From Dipylidium caninum (lineage: Eukaryota; Platyhelminthes; Cestoda; Cyclophyllidea; Dipylidiidae): DNA of 64,000 nucleotides. The stretch covers positions 253,001-317,000 of the forward strand of contig QEYB01000725.1 of assembly GCA_017562135.1 (NCBI GenBank), written 5' to 3'. Shown in pieces: positions 39,222 to 50,924 of the stretch (positions are counted from its first letter, which is position 1; each line of letters starts with the position of its first letter). A program made the position numbers and the translations under genes. The notes under the pieces are model-generated. The model was not told the origin of the DNA, ran no database searches, and worked only from the letters and a program-made list of their open reading frames with translations.

Positions 39222-42200
39222 ATGCTCAAGGCCTGCGGTCCCGTGGTCGTACCAATCATATCTTGGTCGAGGCAGTGCCCTCATCATGAAATTGCTGAGA
39301 TTATTTTTTCCCCGCCCTTCTCCGAAATCGTTACCGGCGGACTGGGTGGCGAACTGGTTATCTGGCACCTTGACGAATCTGAGAATGTATGTAATCGTTT
39401 CGTTGGTAAGGTGTGTAGTTTTGGCCGAAATGGATGTGTCTTGGCCACGTGGGGTCGGTAAAAAATCTTGGTCATGCCCGTTCCGATGTTGCTCTCTCGG
39501 ACTCTTACTTCTTCAGTCACTCAAGCAGCAAGTAATTACAATGAAGATAATAAATGCTGATTTTTTATAGTTTCTTTAATTGCGCTGTTTGTATCTTATT
39601 CCAGGCCTATCTTATCCTCTTTTTATATACTAGAAATGAAGTATTTGTGCTACGGAAGTCGAAGTGATGAGGTTTCACGAGTAGTTGTTTTGCTTGTAGT
39701 TCTAAGAATGTTGACTTTATTCCTTCAATTTTTGCCTACAATTTGGTACAATTATCAATTTTGCGGTTTCGGAAAGATTATTTATTTGATTGTTCACGGA
39801 AGATGAGGCGTTGTAATTCAAACTAACATTGAGACCTCACTTGCAAAAATTTTTCTTTAAACGTCTTTTTCAGATTGTGTATCTTTATGCTATTTTAGCC
39901 CTCTACGTTTTTTTCGTTACAGACTTGCCTAATCCTAGATGATGATTTTATGTGTTAGAAATACTTTTCCCCGTATCTGGAGTTTTTTCTAAATGCACAC
40001 TGCATTTCATCTGCCAACCATCGACTACATTCATGCATAACCTTATTAACCATGTAAACCCTTACTTGGAGCAAAATGCTTTTTACGCCCCGTTCGAATT
40101 TTATAGGGATGTTGATTCTTTACAAATCATTTTAAAGATAAGTATGCTTCCTTGTGCCATCAACCTCTTTATTTACTGAATTACTCCACTGCCACTGGAT
40201 GCTATTACTGTTGTTATAATTAGGTTACTGTTTAACTGGTATGAAGTGGATTTGAAAATTTAGGGGATCCTAAATGAAAAGTATTTGTGTTTCAGTGAGC
40301 TGGCGCTTTGGAACTGGGAGAATGGAACATGTGTGGATATTCGAGTGGATAAAAGTTATCGGCATACGCGAATTAAAGTAGATGATTCGATTTCTTCGCC
40401 TTCCATTACTTTCTTTGCAGTCCTTCCAGCCGAGTTTCACGGAGTCGCACCTACTCTTTTGCAGTGGAGAGTATCCTTGTATTGTGGTGATGCACGCAAT
40501 GCAACTCTCAAATCTCTTCACTCTCGCCTCCAATGCGCATCCCTGTCGGATCCATGACTCACACTTTTCACTCACGCTCAACTCAAACGTGAGTTTCCAC
40601 TGTTTAGATGTCTGCTCTATCTTAGACCTCATCAGACCACCCATGCCTTCTTTGTTTCATTTTTGCATTAAATTCACTCAATTTTTTTGTAACATTTAAT
40701 CATGCCAACCAAATATGTCCCGATATTAATCAAGTTCTGGCGAACCTTTTTGAGATCACACGTTTCGTTAAGGCTAATAAACTGCCTCTTTTGTCCAAAA
40801 CACTTTGGCGTCGTCGTAGGTCCTCCTTATATATTTTTCCAATGCGAGTTTCGTCTTGAGAATTTCTTCACTGCGTAGACACTATCGGTCAATGAGAACC
40901 TCGTTCAACTCATTTACACGTTGTGTAAGGCTATTTATTTAAGATTACTTGTAATTTATTTAGCATTCTTCAATAATTAGGTTGCATCGTTTATTTATAT
41001 GACGAATTTCCCTATTCTTTACGTCGGCGGCTAATCTGGGGAGCGAGAGAAGTTCTATATTTGGCTGGATCTTAACTGCGTTAAGTTCTTAGCATTCATG
41101 TTGAATCACAACGCCGCGACCTCACAGACGGGGCTACCTGAACCATTAACCAAATTGTAATATTTACATTAGAGTCTAACAAATACACCTACAGATGTTA
41201 CAATGTGATAGTCACTCGGAAGCCATAACTGTCAGACCTTTTATCAATGGAGTTTGGAATAAACGGAATTTATTCAATGAAACAGGCAGTTTTGACACTA
41301 CTCTGACGCCAATTATCCCGTTGTTTGTTGCGTTTCGTCCATTCTTCCTACGCTTTAATAGAATATCTTTTTGCAACGATACAAATTCAGTCATTCGTGC
41401 TTTGATTTCGTTATCGGAAATTTGAATACAATTCGGCGTAAAATTAAGTTAAACATAAGTTAACAATAAAAGACATATTCTATTGACGAATTCTTATAGG
41501 TCGTTTTTTTTCCACATAATTTTTCCGCTCTCATTCATTCCGCATTTTCAAAATGCTATATGGTCCCGTTGCGTGATGGTCAAAGCTATTTTTTGGTCTT
41601 CTTTTCCGCAGAAGAAGTTATTCTAGGCATCGCCAGCTCCGGTGTGATAACTGTTTGGACATTGACGGGGAAGGAGACCCTAGTAGGTTCCTATTTGTTC
41701 ATTTTTTACAACTTTACTATTTTTTCAAGAATTCCACTAACTATGAACATGAATCGCGCGTGGTTCACACCAAATCGCCCATCTTACAAATTCATTGTTG
41801 TCGACAGCTGCCTCGTCTTGTGCTCATTGTCTGTGTAGACGAGTGGAGGGTAAGTTTATGGGTTTAACACTGTTCACCCAAATTTACATAAATGGTTATC
41901 ATTTTTAAGTAACTATGCCAATAACGGGTGTATTCGGTACCCAATTGTGTAACTTCAAAAAGAACTTGTCCGTTTTCCCATTGCTTTGTGTGGCACGGGG
42001 GCTGCCGATGGAGGCTGGCAGTTGAAGCCTTTTATCTTTTCCACAGATTTTGGATGCTATTGACTGTTCCACGCAAATCCTGGGAACTAGCGATGCTAAG
42101 CAGCATTTTGTGAGAGGCGACTTCTTCCACCGTGAGTATGTCGCTGTCTACAGTAACGTCGGAGAAGCTTGCATTTATCGTCTCTCAAAAGAGTACGTTT

Positions 42201-45200
42201 GCTGAGCCATGGGTTTTTTTTTAGAAGACATCAAGCCATAACCCTATATTTAAATACAGTTTATTCTCAAAGATGGGAAGTGACTTACAAGTGAACAATT
42301 CAAAATCTCAGCTGGTAATCAGGTTGAAGGTGGGTTAATCGGTTAATTTTTTCATGCACTTCGACTTGCGCTACAGCCTAAATCTCCAACTCTCATTTCA
42401 ACAGATGCCAGATACACATCAGCTCAAACCGCCCCTTAAATGCCATATTCAACATCTTTTCGTTACGAAGACGTGCAAGGCAAATCTCCTTCGACTTGGA
42501 GCACATGAGAATGCAATCGCTGCCTTTCTCAGTGTTCATTCGGATGGAAAAATCTGTGCCTGGAGTATAACCACGGATCAACTAGTGGAACCACGTATGT
42601 GTTTCAGCGTCTTTTTTTTTTTAACTTAAGAGTAGCACATTTGAGGATTTGTGGATGACTTGGTTTGATTGGTAAACAGATGTCCCCACGCCCTCTTTTG
42701 ACGGATTAGATATTTTTTAGTAGAAACCCGTAACCGCTTGGTGTTGTGCGCCAGGGGCTCTATCTCTCTCCTTTCTGTGGACAACACATTCCCTTAAGTT
42801 CTAGGTCAAATGCGCTCATTTCGAGACATTTACTGCCCACGTTCAGGCGTACGGCGGAATTAGACGTTCTCTATTGTCGCCTATGTTGTAGACCAGGTGC
42901 CCTTGGAATTACATCCGTTTCTGCGCGTTAGTCTTGCCGATATTTGGCGGAAAGTTGCGCCACAACTGCCAACCGAAACTGGGTTCTTCTACGTAATTTT
43001 ACCTTATTTTGTACTTTTTCTTGCACTAATGGATTTTTAAGTTTAAAAAACATATTGATATGTTTTTGGTTGTATCCTAGTCGGTTAATTTACTCATTAG
43101 TGGATGCTATCTTACGAATAGCTGATGCCTTCCTTAGTTGCCTTTTTGCACTTTTGCCGAGAATAACTGCCTCCTCAACGAAATAGACAAAGTAGTGAAT
43201 TTGTCTACACTTCTCTATTGTGTCTTAATGGAGGTCTCTTGTCCCGGAAAGCGCCTTTTCAATTATGTTGCCTGTTTGACTGCCCCACCCCATTTTCGTC
43301 CTCTAGTGTCATTGCACTACATACCTTTGGTGTTGAACACCATCGAATCTCCCAAGCCCACCCCCTCGCCCCCTTCTACTTACTAAAGTTTTATTTTATG
43401 CTGCAGTAACTTCACCCTCACAACCCTGAGACCTCATGCGGCATAAAAATCCAGTTCCTCCACTTCTTCGTTGACAAAAAGCATGATATTACATTACCCA
43501 TCTTGTATAATTTTACTACCTCAGCGAAGGATTAGGGAATGTCGTCGTTTGGCTAAGTGTATAGACGAATTTGTAATTGACTGTCCTTTCCAACACTAGC
43601 CCACCGCCTCGGCAACTGATGTCGTCACAAGTAGCATAGTCGTGTATGCAATCTCCGCCACCACGACGTCCATACGCACCTTCCCGCCCCTTCTCATCCA
43701 AGGCACCTCCGCGGGCGTTTTAATAATCACCTCGCCTGTTGACTCGTGCCGATTTCAAGGTCATAAGGAAGCAGTTATCTCCATCCTTCACCCCTTCTCC
43801 TTCACTCCTGATCGCACCATCTTTCGACCCACCCTTTTTCTCTCCGGTGGGGCTGATTTTGCCATTTGTCTCTGGGATTTGGAACCATTCTAGCCGAAAA
43901 CGACGAAAAGGAGGGTGAAATACGTCCCTTGGCGGTGTTCCACAATCACGCCGCACCAATTATAGCTCTGACCGTGGGTCCTGTGACTGGATCCTCATAC
44001 ATTGCGGTGAATTGCAAGTTTGTACTAATACGCATACATTTAAAGCCCTTGTTACATTTTAGCTAACTGATCGTAATTCAGCCTCTACTCTTCACCTTGA
44101 TCCCAAACAGTTGCAGAATCTTAGTCTTTTCAAACCTGACTGCCACCAAATTTGTCTTTACCATTTCTCCCTTTATGCTTTGAGTCTAGTTTTCATTTAC
44201 CCAGGTCGAATTATTACTGGGCCCATCCTGAGATGAGAATTACTGGCGTTAAAATGGCTTACATTCTCTATATACACTACCTGCAACGCCTTGATGGAGA
44301 TGTAAATCATATTTACGCCTCTTCTATGCCATTGCCATTCACTTCAATTAGGGTTGTGTGGTGGCGGTTGGTGACGACGGAACAGTGAGTGTCGTATCTC
44401 CAAACGATCGGTACACCCTTCTCCGTGCTCGAACCGTCTGGGGTGGCTTTGCCAACACCCCCGCCACTGTCCACGCCATCAGCTGGCGGCTGGCCGAGAT
44501 GATGCTGTTCATTTTAGCTGCCGACGGTTCTTTGGCTGTTTGGGATTTTGGGTCTGGCCAATTGGAACGGTATGAGGGCCTATTGAAGTGTACGAATCGG
44601 CGTCTTGCTCTCCATTTAATTCCCACTTTGTCGGCAGCTGTGAAGATGGACCATCTGCAATAGAGATCTTCAACACGGGATCAGACACTTTTGTCATTGG
44701 TTCTCGCCGTGCTGCAGCACTCCCGCTCGGGAACTCCCTTCAGGCCAATCAGAGCGCCTCCGCTGCGAGTGTGAGGCACAATACGACACCTGGACGAATG
44801 GCCTACCGCAATCGGGCGGGCAACCAAACCGGACACTTTCTTCCTCCTCTCATTCTCCAAAGGGCTGGTGCCAACGTTGTTGGCGGACCTGCCGCCTTCG
44901 TCTTTCACATCGACGCTGAGGCTCTCATTGCGAATCTTCTGTCCACTGCGGTCGCATCCAAGGTTCATTGGTGACTTTTCTTTGCTCCCTTTGACCTAGA
45001 TGTTTTAAATTGTTTTTAATTTTAGAATGCGGAAAATACTTCGAACATTCCATTAAGTTTGCGAGACTGTGGGAACCTGTTAAAATGTTTAATTTCTGCA
45101 ATATATCCATGGTCCGATGATGTCCTCACTGAAACTGATGTACTGATTTTGGAAGCTCTGCAGTTGAAGAAGTCTCCACGAAAAAGACTTTTCGGTTGTC

Positions 45201-48200
45201 TCTCAGTGGGCGGTTACCTGTCGTTACCCATTCCAGGCGAGTGAACGCGTCCTGCACACGTATAAGCGGTTTGCCTTTCACGTGCTAATTCAGCTCCAAC
45301 AAATTTTTCAACGATGACTTTGTAATGGCAGTTGCTGCAGACAGTTACACAGTCGTATAAGGCACAGTTAATTGTATCATGCGAAATCTTTGCTCCTTTT
45401 TGCGCCAAACTTTTATGCATTCTGTTTTTGCTTATCGAGAACAACGTCAGAGACTCCTATTGCGTCTGTTGTACTAGGCCCGTTTAATGCCGCTGGTGGA
45501 GCAGACCCCGCCGCCCACCCGCCGGCAAAAGTCCTCACAACCCTTCGTCTTGTCCAAGTCGCGCTGGCGGACGCCTTGTGTTGCATGTCGAGTGATCGGC
45601 TGGCCGAAATATTCCCCCACCCCAAGTCTGTTGATTCCCTTCTTGTAAATTCGATTTGTTCCCCTTCTTCCCACTCTTCCATCCTCCTGCACCAGCTCAC
45701 GCTGCACAGCCTTTTGGCTCGCTGGCAAGCCAATTGCCTCCACGTAAGTCAAAGGAAGGCCTAGAGTGCCGCATTCTGCCAAATTTCCGCATTTTAATCG
45801 AACAATATTATGTAAAAAGTCTTCGTCAAGTAGGGTGGAGTACTTATAGTCCCTCTCTTCCAAATTCTTCATTGGCAGATACGTTATGGCGCCCGTACAC
45901 TGACTTATTCCCTCCTGGACGCCCTCTCGGATGATGAGCGTAGCAGACTCATTGGTCAATGGCTTCGTTTCCTCCCTGATGCTGACGGTCAGTCCGGTAA
46001 GCAACAAGTGAAGACCAACAGTACAGTTGACGGTACTCCGGCGCACCGCAATTCTATCGTTCAGTGGGAGGTTGGCGAATCAACTAGCCCGCCAACGGCG
46101 TTAGATTGTTGCGAGAATTCTGAACTATTAAAAGTGTCGATCAAATTGGAGGGTGGCATTTTCGATTCCTTCGCATTTGGACAGTCGAGCGTGTTGAATG
46201 GGTCATCGGTGCATCGGTACCGCGCTACAGTACGTTTACCTTCCTGCCGAGTGGTAGCCCCTTTGCGACTCGACTAACGATATTGCGCACTTCTATCCTC
46301 ATTATTTTCACTAGTCCATCACCGCTGTCTCTTTTCCGCTCAAATTATGGTAGCCAGTATTTCTGCCAGTAAGGCAGTAACTTGTTTGTTCATTTGCACA
46401 ATAATGGAGTTGAGAATATTTTGTTTTTCAGAATTGTGCAATCCTCACTTTAACGGCCGTGGCAACACGCTCCGCCTTGGGACACCTAAAGTCCCCCTTT
46501 GGCAGCTCGCGACCTCTGTGTGGAACTGGATTATTCGTCGACTTCGGTTGCGGCCTCCCTCTCGCCCCACTACGATCCCCTTCCTCCGGATGCTAAGGTT
46601 ACGACTACAATATTGCAAGACAAGGTGATGAGGCAAATTACAGTCGCCCTCATGGTCTATTTGGGTACCGTTACGCCTTGCCCACTTGTATATGTTTCTT
46701 CTTGACGCAGTTGCTCCAAAATTCCAATTTTGCCTTTTCACCAAACTTTATTCCTTTATGAAATTATAATATCTTCCTAATACTTGGGTATGTTGTGATT
46801 GAGAGCCCGACCGTTGACTGTCAGTACTTTTCGGGACACTTGGGTTCATGTTTGCCTATTCCAACATTTGTTTGCACTGCTAAACTCTACCCTAAGTTAT
46901 ATGTTTAGTGTGAGTCGCGAGGCACTGTCGTCTGAGCTTGAGCAGATATTATCGGTGACAGTATGGAAAAGGCGCTTTTAGCCCGACCCTTTTATTTTTT
47001 CAACGAAGTGATGTTTTCATCATCCTTAATGCTCAATAACCGTTTACATGTCAAATCTGCTGTCTGCGTCTCGCTCAACTTTGCTCTTGGCGAGGTCTTA
47101 ACAGTGCATTTAAGTCCTCGGACAGATATATTTTTTTTCTGAAATGCCCAAATTCATCGCATCTCGTGCTTTAGGATTGCACACACATTCTCTCTCCCTC
47201 TCGCCCTCTCAATAGGGCGCTTAATGCCCAGCAAAAGGAAACGTATGCTTTTGTCCCTTTCATCGGCTATTCATTCGCTTGGCTGCTTTCGCCCTGTAGA
47301 CTACACACCGCCAGGCGGTTCAAAGCGACCGACACTCGTCCAAGTCGCCTCTCCTGTCCGCCGCACCGCTATTGACTTCTTGGGTCGGGGTTTCCCGTTG
47401 TGGGAGCCATACGTGGATACTGCCCATCTCCTGAATTCCCTACTCAAACTTATTGCTGGTGAAGATGGACGCATGCCTGAGTGCGTCTCTCTTTTCTCTT
47501 CTCATTGGTTTTGTACTATTTAGTTTAATTAGCATTTCGTGCTCCTGTCGTGTTCTTGCGCGCAAGAAATCGGCCGGACACTCGTGTTCTTTTTTCATTC
47601 AGTCACCATTTATTGGGCGCTCAGAGATATTCTCTCTCCTCTCGCCCAGCCTCCTCCCTGGCGAGGTGTTCGATGAACAACAGGATGTCGCGCGTGTCGC
47701 TCGTCAGGCCCTCTGGCGCGTGACATTCACCCGACCACACTTGGTCATCCTCACCCTCTCCATCATGCTGCGACGACTGGGTCCCCAGGCTCTCAATGCA
47801 ATGTTAACGTCCAACGCCGCCATCACTTCCGCGGAGACTGGAAGCAATTCGCAGCGTCTTATACGCGTTGTGGTCTCCTCTCCTGCGTTGGCGGCCCCTC
47901 TCTTCACTGAAGGTTCAGAGAAAGAGTCCACGAGGCATCTTGGTAAGTCGGTTGAGCGGTTTTTGTTAACTCTTTTTTTGGAGTTACTGTCTACTGAGTT
48001 TGAGTATTTCATTCCTAACTATGTATTTCCCCTCAACATTAAATTTTACAGGGGTGCAGCTTGAATTTTGAGGCTGCCTCAGCGTCTTCTGCAAAGGTGG
48101 CTACCGTTGCGGTCGGTATTTCTCAAAACCGACAGGAATTCGTTTTCAGTTTTAGTTGATAAGCGCGATGGACCTCGTGGGTTTCAATGTCACTTTTCTG

Positions 48201-49331
48201 TTCATTTTTCCTTCCTAACAGCAGATTTCCTTTCACTCCTCTCATTCCACAACTGGAAATCTTTCAGTTACTCTAAAGTTTCCAGAATCTCGTCACTTGT
48301 TTTCTCTCTAATTTTTTTTTGATTCTAAGAAAAGCCAAAATCACATTAACGCTTGAAGTTTGCCACCAACCTTAGCAACGCAAGTAATTCCAATAGTTTA
48401 AAAGTTCGCTCCTCTCTTAATGGGGCTTCGGTTAAAGGCTATCGACTCGACCACAAACCGACGGACCAGGCGGCTGGAAATGGGCAGAAAGTGGACACTG
48501 TGCTCCCGCTGGTGCGGGCGGCGTCCGAGGTCCTGCGAGTTCTGACCGAACTGAGTGGCCGCCGCGTAATCGAGTTGACTCCCATCTTGCCCGAACTGGT
48601 AGAGGTCGTTCTGGTCTGTGTCGATCGCACGCGCCTGAAGGAAAGAGGTCTTCAAGCTGTTTTCCCCATCCTCCAACGGTATATTATCTGCCCAATGCGG
48701 TAATTGCCTTTACTTTGGTTCCCACGTTGATTTGCCCGCCGCTCCTTACAGGTTTCACTCAGTGGACAGCCACACAAGAGCCCAAAAAGTCTGCGTCGGT
48801 GGCACCAACGGGATGTTGATTTTCTTCGACTTTAAAAGTGGCCGATATTACGTGAGTGCTACATTTCTGTTTGCCTTGATCTACTCTTTGCTCAACTGTG
48901 GTAAACTCGCACTTCCCGCAACCATTCCCAGTCCACATCCGCCCACCACGCACCAGTCACCGCTGTCTGCTTCAACCCCGACGGTCGACAATTGGCGTCC
49001 TACGCAATGCAGGAGAATGCTGTCAAAGTCTGGCAGGTCAGTGTTAATGCCTCCCGGCGTGGCGTGACGCTTTTTCCCGGCTTTGAGATAGACGGTTATG
49101 CCTGTCCATTTTTCGTCCCCTCTGTAGCTATCCTCGACTGGGCTTTTCGGTATAGGCGGACAGCAGGTGAGGGCGTTGGACACCTATCCGATTCGGCCAC
49201 TTCAGCGTCCGGGCGGCTCGTCCCCCGCCCTGTTGGACTCCTCCGAAATTTCATTAGTCTGGACCGAGCCTTATGTGATCAACCTACTCCATGCTGACGT
49301 TCCCATTCGTTCTGTGACGCTGTCTAATTGA
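39222..49331 (+). CDS. WDR7: WD repeat protein 7 (rabconnectin-3 beta)
   Basis: Partner of DMXL proteins; together they regulate V-ATPase assembly on synaptic and endosomal membranes. Well-supported exons: 39222-39386, 40296-40377, 40421-40588, 41612-41682, 41730-41849, 42047-42192, 42260-42314, 42405-42594, 43600-44006, 44352-44569, 44638-44962, 45026-45240, 45440-45743, 45879-46229, 46432-about 46546 or 46624, 47216-47480, 47650-47942, about 48408-48677, 48752-48851, 48932-49036, 49164-49331 (TGA). Landmarks: start VVVPIISWSRQ; WD repeats such as LVIWHL, ITVWTL, ICAWSI and ADGSLAVWDFGSGQLER; helical part VRRTAIDFLGRGFPLWEPYV; C-terminal repeat ITAVAF-like APVTAVCFNPDGRQLASYAM. Each block lines up in order with vertebrate WDR7. 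Missing: one or two repeats between 39387 and 40295, and small exons before 41612 and 43600. One frame break lies near 43893. Several introns are tiny (43 and 47 bp). Confidence 0.92.
39387..40295 (+). other. WDR7 intron, second WD repeat not found
   Basis: Vertebrate WDR7 has roughly 35-40 residues (the 'GH...I..LS' strand set) between the parts encoded by the first two exons seen here. The next exon starts with one base of a split codon, so an exon ending in phase 2 must exist, but I could not find it. It may be short and diverged. Confidence 0.5.
42595..43599 (+). other. WDR7 intron with an unseen small exon
   Basis: The exon before ends in phase 1 and the exon after begins in phase 0, so a short exon should lie between them. 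I could not pick it out. No repeat or other gene seen. Confidence 0.5.
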
Positions 49332-50924
49332 TGATGTACATAGACTACGACATCCTTTGGTCTCTTCGCTTGTCCTTCCACCCACTTGTCACTATGTCTT
49401 TCTTCATTTGATTATTGTTGTGACATGTTTTATACCTATTCCTTTAGATGTGGTGATGTGTCCCTATCATGGATTTATTCATCAGTACTAATTCTATGCA
49501 ACAACGAGAAGCACAAGTTTTTATCGCCTCGGATGCGCTCTCGTGTCTGTTGCCCTGGCCCCCTCGTTTTGTCTACGTCTGACTGCGATGATCGGAGATT
49601 AGTCTCAGGGCATGCCTTCAATCTCGGAGGCATGCGGAAGCATTACCTACTCCGAAACACTGTCTTCCTTGTAGCACAGATAATTCCGTTGCCGGTGCGG
49701 AGAATTACTTCCGCTCTACTGTCTTCATTAGGCAACAAAAACAGACATTGTAATCTGAAAGACTGAGCAGAAAAGAACCATCAAGAATATAGTTGGGCCT
49801 AGTTCGATTGCAAATGAGAGGCCTCGATGCTAGTCTGGTGTATCTCAGGGCGGGGACTCTTCCCACCTCCTTCCAGTTCGGCTAGTAAGCACCAGGAGAA
49901 GCACTTGTAGAGAGGAATGCTCTGTTTGGCTTTCTTGAGTTGGATTTCTAATCGAAAGTGGGAGAGCGAATTAATACACTTATCCCACCCAGTAGAGAAT
50001 GAGTTGTATTTCCGACCTGTTAAATTTTCTTCCTTATCGGTAAGTCGCAACAAAATACGTTCTAACAGAAGGCACAAATCGATGAAAAGGAATGTAATTT
50101 TCTCAGCGGAAGTTCTCGCAACTTTTGTTAGCAAGGCCAGCAATCAGCTTAGTTGCAGGGACACATAAGTTGTGAATTTTTTCGCTTATATATTCACCAA
50201 TGGAAAGGCACCAGGACTTTCATTTGCGAGTCAACTGTCTTAAATTCGTCGCTTTGGACCTCCGAGGACGTAAGGCCACTAGTCGGCAGCATCACTTGCC
50301 AATTTCACCTAAGAATGTTAACATTATCGAGAACGGTACAAGGGGGTGGTTTTCATTGTGAGTAATCGCATATTTTATCAAATTTTTGGTATTGGTGGGG
50401 TGTACATGCATTATATTTCATTTATTAGAAGATCAAATTGAACTGGGAGCACTATAACGGTTAAAAGGGACCGGAATTTTGCGTGGTAAATTTGTGGTTA
50501 AGAATCATACGAGCAAAATTTTTATACTAAAATTAGTCGGTGCTCAGAGGTGTAACAGCATGATCAGGATGAATGGGAGGGAGGAGGCCTCTAAATCAGT
50601 GAGTTTTCAGTCCAGATAACTAAGGATGAGGTTCTTGGGCAACTATTTTATTGGTTTGCAGACTGTTATTATTTTCGTCTTAAATAACGCAAAGGCCTAA
50701 TTTAAAGCCTACCACTGCCTTTTGTTATAATCGATGCCTCTAATTAATCCGTGACCTAAACTTTGCGGCAGTTTGATATGTGCCTATATGTAACGGTCGA
50801 AGTACAAGAGTTTTACTAGGCAACATGGTAAACAATCTTAGTTTTTCGCTCCAAAGAAATCTGTGTTCATAATCTTCCGAACCGAATTAACGGTTACTCT
50901 AAGTCTGTCTGTGGGGTTTTTCAG
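49332..50924 (+). other. Gap between WDR7 and the GPR158-like gene
   Basis: No recognised protein. It should contain the WDR7 3' UTR and the promoter and first exon(s) of the next gene, because the first exon I can identify there begins at a splice acceptor (TTTTTCAG), not at a start codon. The open frame at 49799-50143 minus has no family match. Confidence 0.5.
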
